Source: Mesodorylaimus sp. YZB2_4
Taxonomy: Eukaryota; Nematoda; Enoplea; Dorylaimida; Dorylaimidae
Direction of reading: 5' to 3'
Length of the DNA: 64,000 bases
NCBI GenBank assembly: GCA_030248295.1
Contig: JASANH010001028.1
Coordinates: 496,001-560,000, forward strand
Positions 11,640 through 23,176 of this stretch are shown in pieces (positions within the stretch are counted from its first letter, which is position 1; every line of letters starts with the position of its first letter). The position numbers were made by a program, and so were the translations under genes. The notes under the pieces are model-generated. The model worked only from the letters and a program-made list of their open reading frames with translations, did not search any database and was not told where the DNA came from.

Positions 11640-12974
11640 GTTTGCTGCGTTTGTTTTTGCGAGGAAATGTAGAATTTAGAGAGGTGTCTTTAGCCTATAC
11701 GACTCCCTCTTATTTCCTGGCATCTGAGGACATGTCATCATCGACTCAATAAAAATTAAACATTAAAAGTTGCGGCGCGTTGGCGGAGAAGGCTTGTTCC
11801 TCGCCGACCATCGCATAAACCACCTGCTTCTACTCCTCGATCATGTAAACAGGAGCGCCGCGAGAAAACAATGATGATTCATGGAAGTGGCTCAAAGGAG
11901 AGCAAAGGAGATTTTTCAGTTTCTAAAGTTCCAGAAATCTAATGGACTCCCGTTGATTAGCCAAACAGTGAAGCTAAACAGCCACAGCTTGAATCTCCAT
12001 CATTATTGCGTACCATACGTTGTTGTCACTACAAACATCTTCGCCGCTAACATTTACTAACAAAAATACAACTTCTAGTACATTTATTAATATCACAAAA
12101 AGGTTCAGAAAGTTTGCAGGTCATTTTGTTGCGGCTTTTGTAGTAATAGTTGTTGCCTTTGCGTAACTGTATTCGATTTGAATAATTGCAAATTTTCGGT
12201 AGTGTTGCAATTGACGTCAATGGCAAAGTGAAAATTCTGTCAAAATCGTATGTTTTTAAAATCGGGTCAAAGTCAATGTCAACGTCGAAATTTTCAACGT
12301 AAGTGCTAGTGGCATACACCAATATGTCGAGACGTTGAGCAAGCCCAAGGTTACTGTGCAAGTTTTCGGTAAGTCTAAAAAGCTAGAAGTGTAGAAGTTG
12401 ACTAACACACCAGTTAGTCTTTATTGATTAGACGTGGTCTGAAACCTGTTCGTGTCGCGTTTCAGGCTGATATGGCTAATGGGCAATGGCGTGTGTTCAG
12501 TTATAACCAATGGGCTATCTCGGGAAGAATACACCGGCTTAATATTATGCTTGTCGCTCTGGAATTGCAGTAAGGTTCAACCCGACGACACTACACTTTT
12601 CTTATCAGTCAGAACGAGACTCATAGGACCAGTAGCCTTGCTCGATTTCATCCATTTTCCCTATGTTTCAGAGGTGGATTCGTTTCCTTTCGTCTTTCAG
12701 CAGGTCAATCATGATGGCAAGGATCCAGACTTTGACTGTCCTGCGAAAGGGGCTTAACTTATTAAAGCACCTTGCCCCCTCACCTTTAAAAAAATCAATG
12801 CGATGCAACCTTCTAAATGGAGTCTCATTTCAAGTTTTGCCTCCATTTTTCACAGGTCACTCTTTACAAGACCGCTGTTTTACAAGAGCCGGAAAAGTCG
12901 TGGTGAAACGCTCGTTCGTCAGGCTTGTGACTTATTGCCCGTAGATCTCTATACTGCAACGTGTTTGTCATGGG
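11640..12974. other. Intergenic with a dispersed-repeat remnant
   Basis: About 12055-12200 resembles sequences near 18130-18240, 21430-21540 and 25020-25150 (shared AATATCACAAAAAGGTTCAG-like core), the 3' flank that accompanies the small Cys-rich gene copies. At 12205-12300 there is a TCAAAGTCAATGTCAA-type simple repeat like that near 46980. A 104-codon ORF here reads through these repeats and is not supported. The rest shows nothing. Confidence 0.45.
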
Positions 12975-14435
12975 CGGCTCAAGGCTCCTTGTAACCAGGC
13001 ATCTATCCATATTTATCCAGCATTCATCGGCAGAAAGGCTAGATCTCTCGAGATATTTATTTTTTTATGTAATGCCTGATCCAGAGTCCAAATATGCCCT
13101 GCCCATATTTTCCCAACATATCATTCAGAAGGTCGTTCTGACTAAATACACTGGAGTTCAGCCAAACTCTTACAATAGGAAGGATCCATGGTAAGGCACA
13201 GGAAATGTATGCAGTGGAAATAATCCTTTTGAAATCGGATAGAGCTCTCAATGCGCAGGTTCCACAAACAGAGAGCAAAAGTTGATTTTTCTTTTTGGGT
13301 AGAATATACTGCATGCTGTTTATAAGTTGAAACCATATGCAGCTCCAAGTAGTTTTATTAAGTGACCCACCATTAGAAAAAATGAGAGTTTCTACCTTTT
13401 TAGTTTTGTTTTTCATACTAGCGATGGCTTTTGCTTCTCCTCGCAACGATAGGAGACGCCAGGTCCCTACCCACAATCAGTAAATCTTATTAGCAGTAGC
13501 TTTCTACGTTTCTAATATCAAGTTCTGCGTTAAGCCTCAGCCATGGTCGATAGCTGCGTAAGCTACGCGCGTCTGTGCCATACATCCTCCAATATTTTGT
13601 TTATCTGCAGAAACAGCGTAGGAACTACCAGGGTTTCATGCACTTGTGCGAAAAATCCCACAGGACGGAAGTGAATGGTTCGAAGCCTTACAATGGATGA
13701 ACTGAAAACAAAGGTGATTATGGGAGTAAGAACGATTTGCGATGGTTCGACGTGAAAAAAATGGTCAGTAAAATTGCAATATTGCAAATTAACGTTCACG
13801 GTACTGTACAGCATGCTGCTGCAAATACCACAATACTGTTTTCACGACAAATGATGTATGCGCGCGACAGATCTCAGCAAAATTTAGCTTACACGTATTA
13901 CGCGTGAGGGTTCAGATTTCGAGTGGCCCTGATTAATTGAGTGATTTTTCTCCCACCTACTCGAAAATGATCATAAGATTTCAAAAAGCTTACAACATTG
14001 ATAAGGAGAAGGTTATCCAAAAAATGGACTGGAGCCACATGCCGGACTAAGGGACGAGGAACAATTAAAATCATTTTTTTCCTTTTGAACAACGAAACGG
14101 TACTGCAAAATAACAGCGGCTTAACAGCAACTTCTTTCATGTTCCTATCGTTTTTAAAATTTGATCTGACTTTGCAACTAACGCTTGAAAACGGATTTGA
14201 CCAAAACGTGTGATATTTTTTTGCTTTGCAGAATAGGTCCAGTCTAAAATCTGTGTCCGTTATGAGTACACCTTACATTACCTTATGGATGACCGATAAA
14301 GCCTGAAAAATAATATTTTTCTGGACAACATTTTCAAAATGTGTATTGTTGGAGGGGTTTGTTTTTGAAAAGTAATGTCAAAAGGCAGAATCCTAAAGCT
14401 CAAGTTGTCGGTAAGATCAAACATCATGTTAGTCG
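12975..14435 (-). repeat. Segmental duplication block A, inverted relative to 19600-21005
   Basis: Read on the minus strand, the block matches the plus strand of 19600-21005 in the same order: a segment with TGACATTACTTTTCAAAAAC, then one with ACATGAAAGAAGTTGCT, then one encoding YCNFTDH, then one encoding AKAxAxMKxKTK, then a 3' part with ATCTCGAGAG. Protein-level similarity exceeds what introns would keep, so the source was probably a multi-exon gene. Confidence 0.75.
13057..13476 (-). CDS. Hypothetical exon of the duplicated block A gene
   Basis: An open frame of 139 codons contains one clear hydrophobic segment (STAYISCALPWILPIVRVWL) suggestive of a late transmembrane helix. Its inverted counterpart near 20590-20950 keeps the same amino-acid order but is interrupted by stops. 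I do not recognise the family. An early exon with YCNFTDH may lie at 13563-13814 and another at 13898-14140, but I could not join them with confident splice sites. It may be a decaying receptor-like gene; function is not inferred. Confidence 0.3.
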   Translation of the reverse strand: MWVGTWRLLSLRGEAKAIASMKNKTKKVETLIFSNGGSLNKTTWSCIWFQLINSMQYILPKKKNQLLLSVCGTCALRALSDFKRIISTAYISCALPWILPIVRVWLNSSVFSQNDLLNDMLGKYGQGIFGLWIRHYIKK

Positions 14436-14444
14436 AAGACATTT

Positions 14445-16900
14445 TCACCCCTTATTCTGTCCCTGACTGAACCACATTTTTTTGGAACAATTTTTTGTTT
14501 GGCATGTAATTTTTGCCAATTGCTTCATCCGCTCAGAGAGAAGCATAAAAAGTGTATGCCATGAAAAACAGATTGAACCAGAAACTTCCCTATAATCAGC
14601 TTCTAGCTCATCCTTTTGGACTGACTTGACCCTCCACGGCGAAGCCAGCTTTGAGGGCACTGAAGAAAGACGGCCAACCGCAGGAAACTGATTTCCCTGA
14701 AGTAGCCTAGATACGCCTAGAAAAACTGTGAACGGAGAACGTACAAGTTTTTTTCAAATCCGCTTGTGCAGTCGCGGAATAAGCGATTGAGTGTGGCCCA
14801 AATTTGTCGCCGCATGACGGTGTCTCATTGCATTTCGAATGCCTATCGACGACACAAAAGCTGGCTCCTGGGCGAACCCTATAAAAATGCTACGAGTATG
14901 TTGCCAGTGATTAAACTATGCACACAATTAGCTTGTACAATATTTCTGCTTGTCGCGACCCGCGGTAGTTTAGACTAGCGCCTGTAGGATCATGATTCAA
15001 TAACTAGTAGTCTAAAGTAAACGGAATTCAGTGAGTGTTGCAGTGAAGGTTGAATAGAAAGGTGCTTTCAGAACATCCGGTAGCAGAACGTTGCGTAACT
15101 ATCTCGGCTCTGGAGGGCTCAGTGGAGGAGCAACGAACAAACTTTTCAACAGTCGATTCCGCCAATTGAAACATTTGTCATGTCGGCTCTCACCAGAGCA
15201 TTGCGACCGATTCGCCGTGACCCCGACCAATGTTGTCGTGACAAACCAGGATTCGAGGTCACTTCGACGCACCAGCCGCACGCGATACTTACTTATCACT
15301 GCTCGAGGATTATCATGAACGCCTTTGACTGGCTTAATCCTCGTTCAGGGACATCTAACGCAAATACCTTGCGTATAAATGGGCGTCCGAAGCTAATCAG
15401 AAAAGCGCGGATCAGCCAGCTGAAGAAGACTCAGAGTTGGTCAGCAAGGTCGATCAGATTCTGGCTGGAGTGGGTTCTGCGATTAGAAAATTATCAGAAA
15501 GAAAACAGGAGGAGAAGAACGCGGCACGTGCAGCGGCGGATCGCAAAGCGATTCGCGAAGTGCAAGCCTTGTGACCACAAACACAAACGACTGTCAAGCT
15601 TGCAAAGTTGACATTTCCATGTTTCGATGGAAACCTGCCAGATTGGCAGTCTTTTTTGGATCGTTTTTGAACGGTCATCCACGAGACTAAAAGCACTTGA
15701 AACATCGATGAAATGATCTATCTCATTTGGCTTCTCAAAGGGGACGCGTTCAAGACCGTCTCATCGTTTTCAGTTACAGAAGCTAATTACTAGGTCGCTA
15801 TTGCCATGCTGGATAAGCGCTATGGAAACAAAGATTTCCTATGCGACGCACATTACACGGCTCTAGCCGATTTGCCAGCGTCAAACATGAAGGGTTTAGG
15901 TACAGTGGTCGACAGCATTGAGCAGCATTTGAACTCGCTGAACGCCTTAGGCGCGGATACGAATCATCGCCATTTTTACAACGGTATTAAATCCAAATTG
16001 CCGCCCTTAGTCGTCGTCCAGCTGGAGAAAGAGCGTAACGATGATGAAGAGGAGTGGAATGTCGACAAATATCGAGAGCATCTTCTGCGCCATCTCAAGC
16101 TCTATGAAATGGCCTATCAGAAACCCGACGAGTCCTCAACTCAAACCCTCAGCACAGCGACGGTCAAAAACCCCAAAGCATCGTTTGTTAGGGCGACCAG
16201 GTAAGCGCACTTCTCGTTTTACTACAAGTTCGCTTATTTCGCAGACGCAGTCGTCCGGATCTGCAAGTTCACGATCAGGTGGTCAGCAGCATCGCCCTTC
16301 CCGCAACGGCACAAATCAAGTTCGTGTGGGTCAATCAACGAATCACACACACACCCAGTCAAGGAGTGTCCATTCTGCGAGCGAAAAGGTCATTTTGCTG
16401 ACGACTGTCGCTCAATTCCTGACTTGTCTTCTCGACGGTAGAAACCAAAGTCCAAGCGCCTTTGCCTGAATCGCCCTGGCACTGCTCATCACGTCCATCA
16501 ATGCTTTACATGCAAGGAGGTCAAAGATCACCACTCTGAAACCCAGGAAATAAATGTGTGAAGATTATACAAACATCGCGAGAAGTTTTCGCTGCGCATC
16601 GCCAAGTCGACCCAAATGATGGGCCCTATCAGCCAAACGATAGGAGAATGCATCTTATTCAAGAGGTGGCGCAGAGGTCGCAGGCCTATGTCCAAGGGGC
16701 GCTGAAAAAGCTGGAAACCAGGGGGGGGGGGGGACTAGGTTCGAGAACGTGGAAAAGTTCTAGCTGCTGCTCGCGTGCCAGGCGGTGGGAGACTCACCCT
16801 TTAATTCTAGGGCGATGAGCGAGGATAGGCCTGGTAGGGCCTGGCAGGGCCTTGTAGCCTTCGAAATCAGGGCCCCTCAGGGCTAGCTACAGTACGTAGT
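14445..16900 (+). repeat. Dispersed repeat copy, split by a BEL/Pao insertion; sister of 23790-24740
   Basis: 14445-14956 matches about 23870-24390 (shared TTATTCTGTCCCTGA, GACTGACTTGAC and ACAAAAGCTGGCT). 16541-16860 matches 24410-24740 (shared GTGTGAAGATT, CATCGCCAAGTCGA, GAAAAGTTCTAG). In the sister copy the halves are contiguous. A third copy, inverted, is at 19113-19420. No coding function is seen. Confidence 0.8.
14957..16540 (+). mobile_element. BEL/Pao retroelement fragment: 5' region and decayed gag
   Basis: A gag-like reading passes through several frames from about 15180. An alpha-helical, charged stretch near 15420-15570 is followed by a segment matching the DUF1759 type gag core (FDGN then a W-Q-S pattern near 15625, and a minus-free stretch 15806-16204 with LDKRYGN). 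CCHC-type zinc-knuckle remains lie near 16370-16530. Stops and frame changes show it is dead. No protease, RT or integrase follows, and the sequence returns directly to the flanking repeat, so it is 3'-truncated. Its left end, TGTCGCGACC, could be an LTR start. As a class, gag forms particles around the element RNA. I describe it only and have not joined the frames. Confidence 0.75.
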
Positions 16901-17044
16901 TTGGCGACCTCCAAGACCACGGAACCACAGTATGGCTGTCGTCGATGGCACTCGAGGGCATTCTGGGCCAGACACTGGCTTCGAACGACAATGATCTGAT
17001 CAGTACTATATGCTGTAACGTGCAATAAATGCAACTTTTCCTAT

Positions 17045-18125
17045 TAGCTATGATACAGTTTGAGCAAAATATTCAGCTTCAGTTTCAGTAAAGTTAACTG
17101 AATCTAAAAAGATTCAGTCAACTGAATTTAACGGAATGTTTCAGTTTTTCCTTCAAAAAGTTTGCATTTGTCTCGATATGCACTCTTTGGCAAGAAAAAT
17201 TTTGACTTGTCTCGACTTCTGATACCACACTTTTAAGACTTCTGCAGCTCACGAAGGGACACAAGGGAGCCTTGCCAACTATTTCAAATCGAACTTGACA
17301 CAATCAATGATAGTAATTTGTCGAGGTAGAAATTTAAAAACTTCACGCAAAATATTGAGCCATATTGTCCAGCCAACTGGCCAGCCGTGGTCAACACCGG
17401 AAATCCTGCAAATTTTTTTAGGTTTTCCTGCTCTGTCGGAACCCAAACCCTGAGTGTTCGAACACGAAGCCAAAAAGCCAAAACCAAGTTTGGAAAAATA
17501 GTTTCTTCAAGTACACTGTCTGCTTACCGCACAAGAATTCAGAAACTCTTGGGCGCTGACCACTGCTGACCAGCCGATCAGATGGGTCCAGTATTTTGCA
17601 AGTGTTTTACACCTTCGAAAAAATTTCAATCATCGATTATGTCAAGTCCAACAAGGCTCCCTCTTAGATTAAAGAGATTTCTTTTTGGAAGGTTTTATAA
17701 TAAAATTTGACATTGAAAAAAACCTTTTTTTTTTTTTTTAACCGCATGACTCTGACTTCTTTTTAACATGGTGCTCGGCCTCTAAAAACTCTTTCTCTCG
17801 CCGCTGAGGTTTAGCAGGAGCTGATGAACCAGTGCAATATTGTAAAGGTGGCAATTTGTCTCTAACTTTGGCAAAAATGCAAGCGGATCAGTTTCGTTTG
17901 CAGCCGTTCCACGAAAGATGCCTCTAGCTCGCGAGCAACAGAATTCGATACAGCGCGTATAGTTTTGTTATTCTTTTAAATTTTACATGAACAGCCGAAA
18001 ACAGATCATTGATTTTAGAAAACGCGTAATTTGAAAACTGAATCTAACTGATTCTAAAAAGATTTAGTTACAGTTAAATTCAGTTTTGGCGAAGAGATTC
18101 AGTTTCAGTTTCAGTTAAATGCATC
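17045..18125. mobile_element. Foldback-type repeat with CAGTTTCAG-rich ends (copy R1)
   Basis: Both ends carry blocks built from CAGTTTCAGTT, ACTGAATC and TCTTTTTAGA in opposed orientation (17060-17150 and 18030-18120). The interior also contains inverted segments (TTGACACAATCAATGAT near 17295 against ATCATCGATTATGTCAA near 17628). The element at 56710-57345 is an inverted, internally shorter copy. No transposase is visible. Class unassigned; a long-TIR or foldback MITE is likely. Confidence 0.65.
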
Positions 18126-18302
18126 AATCCTCTTCGTATTAATCATTAATATCACCAAAAAAGTTCAGAAACTTTGCACGCGATACCGCGTGTCGCAAAA
18201 AGTGTACTGTATCCGATTTGAAATATAGCAAATTTACTGACTTTGACCGCCATGTTTTCTTCTTTTATTTTCTTTCTCCCATGCGCAAACCTTCGAGCCA
18301 TC

Positions 18303-18581
18303 CTACAGCGTTCGACAGGCTCGTCTAGTTGAACATCGACACATCACTTTTCCACCTGCAATCTGTCCGCAGTGGGCCACATCTGGCTTCTCACACTTCT
18401 GGCACATAGTTCCGCAATGATTGCAGTTGTCGACATAGTTAATGGCTGAAAGATAGAATTCAACATCAGCACGAAAAGAAAAAATGCAAATGGAATAACT
18501 GAGCGCAAATTTCCGTTCGTTGTGAGATACAGCGAAAGCAATCGTCATGATACTTAATAGAAATGAAGCAGACAGTTTCAT
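18303..18581 (-). CDS. Small Cys-rich secreted protein
   Basis: The ORF starts with a good signal peptide (MKLSASFLLSIMTIAFA) and ends with a compact domain holding eight Cys (NCNHCGTMCQKC, then HC, MCRC, AC). Unspliced it is 92 residues. Removing a possible intron (donor GTTATT at 18499 down to acceptor TTTCAG at 18446) leaves 74 residues with the frame kept, as in the paralog where the donor is GTAACC. A TATA-like ACATATAAGG lies upstream near 18622-18631. The 25 kb paralog reads past the position of this TAG stop, so this copy may have lost a short basic tail. I do not recognise the Cys pattern. Secretion is well supported; function is not inferred. Confidence 0.6.
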   Translation of the reverse strand: MKLSASFLLSIMTIAFAVSHNERKFALSYSICIFSFRADVEFYLSAINYVDNCNHCGTMCQKCEKPDVAHCGQIAGGKVMCRCSTRRACRTL

Positions 18582-18639
18582 TTTTTCTCGCTGTTGGAAT
18601 CTGGCTTAGCATTGCACCAGCTAAACCTTATATGTAAAG

Positions 18640-19112
18640 ATGTCGCCACGAAGGAGAACCGAATTCGTTTGTTAAACCTGTACACACAGTATAACGATAA
18701 CCCTCGCGCCTGGTTTCTTTGAAATATACAGTTTGTAAAACCTGCACCTCACGGAGGCTATTCTTGACGCGTTGGCTCAGACCTCTAGTTTCGTAGTCCT
18801 ACAGGCTGAAGGGAGTTTTAAAAGATACGGACTGCATATATTTTAAGAATCTTGCGTAATGGAAGAACGATAAGAGGGTCGTTTGTCTGAGGTTAGAAGG
18901 CGAGATCAAACAGGAGATAACGGTTAGGTGCCAATTTCGTTCGCTAAGTGCTTAACTACTTGGCTTCATTGTTCGAGAGGATGAAAAAGAAACAGTGATA
19001 GGTGATACAAGCATCAAAACGTTCATGATCATGCTCTACGAAATAAAAAACGACTTAGAAGAAAAAATGGGGAAAAGAACACTGCCATGTTCCCCGGGAG
19101 GGGATTAGCTAC
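18640..19112. other. Intergenic upstream of the Cys-rich gene
   Basis: The first ~200 bases resemble the region upstream of the 25 kb copy (shared AACCTGCACCTCAC and AGGCTATTCTTGACG), so the duplication includes the promoter side. No other feature is seen. Confidence 0.4.
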
Positions 19113-19420
19113 ATGAAAGAGCAGTTGAGCAATAAAATTTACTCTGCTCGGACTGCGAGGCCACAGCTAACGATAAGTCCAACAGATTACAAGGGTGGGA
19201 AAGGGAATATACCCGTCGGCTATCCGTCGGCTATCCGTCGGCTATCAATTGGCAGAAAATCGCAGGCTAAACAGAAAATTGCTCCAAATAAATTTGTGAT
19301 TCAGGGACAGAATAAAGGAATAATAAACGCATTCTTCTAACACGAACCCGAGGCCTGTTTAGACACGCACAGTGCTGAAGCATGATTTTCGATTAAAAAA
19401 TTTTGATAATTTTCCCACGT
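19113..19420 (-). repeat. Inverted copy of the 23790-24080 repeat
   Basis: The reverse complement shares long stretches with 23790-24080: TGTCCCTGAATCACAAATTT, GCTTCAGCACTGTGCG and the AATCGAAAATCATG segment. A 12-bp word, GTCGGCTATCC, is tandemly repeated three times at 19216-19250 in this copy only. No coding function. Confidence 0.75.
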
Positions 19421-19599
19421 TTGCAGAGTTGGCCACATCTGCAATAGTGCTAATTTTGATGAAAATCTATCCTGTCATTGGTGACTTCCAAAATGCATGA
19501 TTTATTGTCCAAGGAGAAGACGAGATGGTGAATGGGGAGACAACATACGGCTACAACAACAAACCAGACGTCCTACACCTGCAAAGGTCATTTTTCTTG

Positions 19600-21005
19600 A
19601 AACCTTGCCTTTCGACATTACTTTTCAAAAACAAAGCCCTAATAACAGCAATACGCGTACATATTTTGGAAAATATTGTCCTCGAAAATATTAGTTTTCA
19701 GGCTGTTTTGCGGTCATTCATTCATGGACGGATCTTATTCATAATGGGCACACTTGCAAACCCACTCGCAGGCCTGGCCAGTTCTGGAAAGCATGGGAAA
19801 ATCAAACGGTAAATCGTTTCCAACCATTCGTTGCAAAGTCGGAGATAAAGTTTAAGACACGATGGGGACATGAAAGAAGTTGCTATTAAGCGGTTGTTAT
19901 TTCGTAGTACCGTTTGTTCTTGAAAACGATAAACATTGACATTAACGCACCAGGCATTAGAACAATGTCTTTTTGAATACCCCGCTCTTTATCAATATTA
20001 ACTAGGAGCTTTTTGAATTTTCATGCTCACTTCCAGAGAAGTGAGCAAAATCAGTGAACTAATCGATAACCCTCGAAGTCGGAACCCTCATGCCTGATCC
20101 ATGCAAGCTATTGCGCTGAGATCTGTCGCATGCAAACATCTCTTTTACCAACGAAAACATGCATAAAGTTTGCACGGTATTTTGCCAGTGTGATGTTTGC
20201 AGCAGGATACTGGAAAGTATGATAAATGTTAATTTGGAATATTGCAATTTCACTGACCATCTATTTCACGACAAACCATTACAAATAATTGTCACTCCCA
20301 TAATCACCTTTTTCGTTCAGCTCATACAGTGCAAGGCTTCGAACTATTCATTTCCGTCCAGCAGGCTTTTTTGAACAAGTGCAAAAAACCTTGGAAGTAA
20401 ATACAGACTGTAGGCTACTTCTGCAGCTGATTACAGCTTTGCCGGATGTATAGCACAGACGCAAGCAGCTTGAGCAGTTATCGACCTGGACTGCGGCTAA
20501 AAGGAGAACATGATATTAGGAATGTGGGCGGATAAAGTGCTAATAAGGTTTTACTGACTAGGGACCTCGCGTTTTCGATCGTTGCGAGGGGCAGCAAAAG
20601 CCATGGCTACTATGAAAGACAAAACTAAAATGGTAGAAAGTTTCATTTTTTCCTCTGGTAGTCGGTCATTTAACAAAACTGCCTTGGAGCTGCATGGTTT
20701 CAACTCATATATATAGGCTCTCCATGAAGAAACATCAACTTTTGTTCATTGTTTGTGGAACCTGCACATTGAGAGCTCTTGCCTGATTTCTAAGGACCAC
20801 TGTATAGATGTCAGGTGCCTCACCATGGATCCTTCTTATTGTTAGAGTTTGGCTAAACTCCTCTTTGTCCCGTCAAAACGATCTTCTGAATGATGTTGGA
20901 AAATATGGACTTGGCATATTTATATTCTGGATCTGGCATTATAAAAAAAAATATATCTCGAGAGCTCTAGCCTGCCTATAGACGATCGATAAATCTGGAT
21001 TCATA
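19600..21005 (+). repeat. Segmental duplication block C, inverted partner of block A
   Basis: Plus-strand order mirrors the minus strand of 12975-14435. The decayed reading frames are recognisable (YCNFTDH near 20235-20260; MKDKTK near 20610) but broken by stops, so this copy is a pseudogene. About 5-6 kb separates the two arms. Confidence 0.75.
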
Positions 21006-21219
21006 GAGCTGATGCTGTCTGACACTTATTGTTGAAGCATAGCATAGCAAAGCATTGTTAGCCTCAAACTTTTATTCTCGAAGCAATCAAATTCTTGCTA
21101 GGTGCTCTTTATGTTGGATGGGGGGGGGGGGTGACGTCTACAGCACAGTATAGCATCGATTATGAGGAACTTGTGTTTAAACATGAAGGCTGTGAGTGCT
21201 GTTCCCAGCCATTCAAGAA

Positions 21220-21545
21220 ATCAGCCCGGTATTCCCATCAACTATGTCGACAACTGCAATGATTGGGAAATTGTGAGCCAGAAGTACCTACGACGGTTAC
21301 GTGGCCAGCTGCGGACAGTTTACAGGCGGCAATGTGTTGTGTCTATGTTTAACAAGACAACCTGATGACCTGGATGATGGTTCGAAGGTTTACAAAAAAA
21401 GAAGGGAGCGTCTATCAAAGTCAGTAATTCAAAATCATCCGCAAACTTGCAATATTTCTGTTGCAATATGGCTTGAAAACTTCCTCAACCTCTTTGGTGA
21501 TATTTATTAATGATACAGAACGTCTATTTTTTGTACATTCGACTC
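21220..21545 (+). pseudogene. Cys-rich secreted gene, 3' exon copy (broken)
   Basis: The plus strand encodes INYVDNCN as in the 18 kb gene, then loses several Cys and shifts frame; VASCGQ/TGG remains appear in another frame near 21295-21340. No signal-peptide exon precedes it. The following 21430-21540 matches the 3' flank of the other copies. It is on the opposite strand from the other two copies. Confidence 0.65.
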
Positions 21546-22110
21546 CACTTAATTGCATATCGCTTAATCGCATCAATCGGTTTACTAATTGCATAAAATT
21601 TCCAAGTCCCGATTTATTTCCTATACTGCATATTGTGTCATCACTCATCGGATAGCTATAACTTATTGCATAGTGCACCTCACGCCAGGCCCCACTGCAT
21701 CAACTCACACAAATGCACTTCGGATAATCGCATATTGCAGAAAAAAATTTTCAGTGACCAGCGATTTGATCAGATTAGATTTCAGTGATTAGTAGGTTCA
21801 ACTTCTAGGCACCAAAGTCACTGTAATCGAGTTTTTCGACCACTGCATTCAGGTTTTGCTTATTACGAAAAGACAAGATTTGATACAAACAAACGCCTTC
21901 ACTTGACGTCTCTTCTCTGACTGTCGCATCGGTCAAAGATTTTCGATTTCCTCAAATGAATATGGTTTTTGTCATTGGTTGAACGCATATTTGCTGAAGC
22001 ATCACCCATTTTTGCAATAATCAGAAGTGTTGGATAATTGAATAAACCGTTAATTGCATAAAATTGTCTGCTTCCGAGGCTTTGCAATTAAGAGTGGTAG
22101 GGTTTATCAT
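21535..22110. mobile_element. Probable Tigger/pogo-like MITE
   Basis: The ends carry opposed TTAATTGCA-containing blocks: GACTCCACTTAATTGCAT with TAATTGCATAAAATTT near 21541-21600, and the reverse complements of CTCTTAATTGCA and TTTTATGCAATTAACGG near 22040-22100. This layout is typical of pogo/Tigger termini. No transposase ORF. Exact ends are not fixed. Confidence 0.45.
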
Positions 22111-22635
22111 TTGGGTCGACTTGGTGCTGCACGGCGAAGGCTTCTCCTGGTGTTTTTAAAATCTTCGCATACTCGTCTGACCCCTTCATTCAATTCCTCG
22201 GGTTCTAGCAAAATATTTTTCAGCTGATTGTGTGCGTATTCTCCGATTCAAATCATGAACTATAGCGATAAAGCTTCTCCATGAAGTTCGCCAGAAGCTA
22301 GTTTTTGTGTCGTGAACGTCTTTGAAATCGAGAGGGGAGAAAGAGACAGGCAAAGGCGCAATTTGTGCATATTTCGAATCTGTACCCTGCTAGGCAGACA
22401 CGCTTCAACGCTGGCGCCAGCGTCTGTTTGTGACTGAAACGAAAGCGAGTGCGCGGCCGCAAAGCACTGGCCGTGTGCGAGAGCTCGCACGCTTAGAAGA
22501 CACGCCAGACAGTAAAAACTTTTTGTTCGATGGCTGTGCAGTCGCCGAAATACCAGACTAATAAGCCGAAGCCTAGGATGAGAAAGAAAGCGATAAGACA
22601 TGTAAGAAACAAGGGAGTCAGATACCGCGATATCC
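22110..22635. other. Intergenic, no supported gene
   Basis: The start (TTGGGTCGACTTGG) resembles the reverse complement of the block at 16600/24460 only weakly. A 113-codon minus-strand ORF has no recognisable domain. Nothing else is supported. Confidence 0.35.
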
Positions 22636-22636
22636 G

Positions 22637-22945
22637 TTAGAGACTATTATTTACTGTCCGTATCCCATTACAAAATACAAAATACAAAATATCGTCCCTG
22701 GATAATCGCATGTGCAGAAAGACTTTTTGCTGACGCCAATAATCTGTGTATTGCAGTAATTTCCAATGAGCGCGAATGAACACATTCAAGTCGCTTATAT
22801 CAGTAAAATTTTTACCGACAGAGTATTTTCTATAAGATTTGTTTAAAAACAAGAAAAACTCTGTCCCAGAATAATCGCAGGGAAGCGTATTGTTTCCTTC
22901 AATATCAGAAAGAATAAGCATTGCAGCTAACAGACGGTTGTTGCG
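22637..22945 (-). pseudogene. 5' fragment of a 7TM receptor (family of 10353-11636)
   Basis: The encoded stretch follows the first ~66 residues of the 10.4 kb receptor closely (PCDYSG, NKSY, KNFTDI, YTDYWR), then similarity stops at about 22727 and unrelated codons follow. The ancestral ATG context is altered. Similarity to the parent's 5' flank continues to about 22945, where a different receptor fragment begins on the other strand. Confidence 0.8.
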
Positions 22946-22946
22946 G

Positions 22947-23170
22947 ATGGTTCGAATCCCTACATCAGTCTCTATGTGATAAAAGCATACAAAAAGAAAC
23001 TAAAAGGGTGTTTTAGCAGATTATATATTCAGTATATTTGAAGTGAGGTGTCGTCTGCACGTGTGGACTGAATACGTGTTAGAGCGAATAAGCTTGGCAG
23101 TACGGCACTTTGTGGCGGCACTTTGTTTGAGCCAAACTAGTGTTGTGAATGTGCCATTCTGGTACAGTAA
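22947..23170 (+). pseudogene. 3' end of a second 7TM receptor (family of 27803-28678)
   Basis: The plus strand encodes SNPYISLYVIKAY then a KxCFSR tail, matching the end of the single-exon receptor at 27.8 kb. Similarity continues through the downstream flank (shared GAATAAGCTTGGCA and GCCAAACTAG, near 23085 and 23135). Only the last ~25 codons are present. Confidence 0.8.
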
Positions 23171-23176
23171 ACTTAC

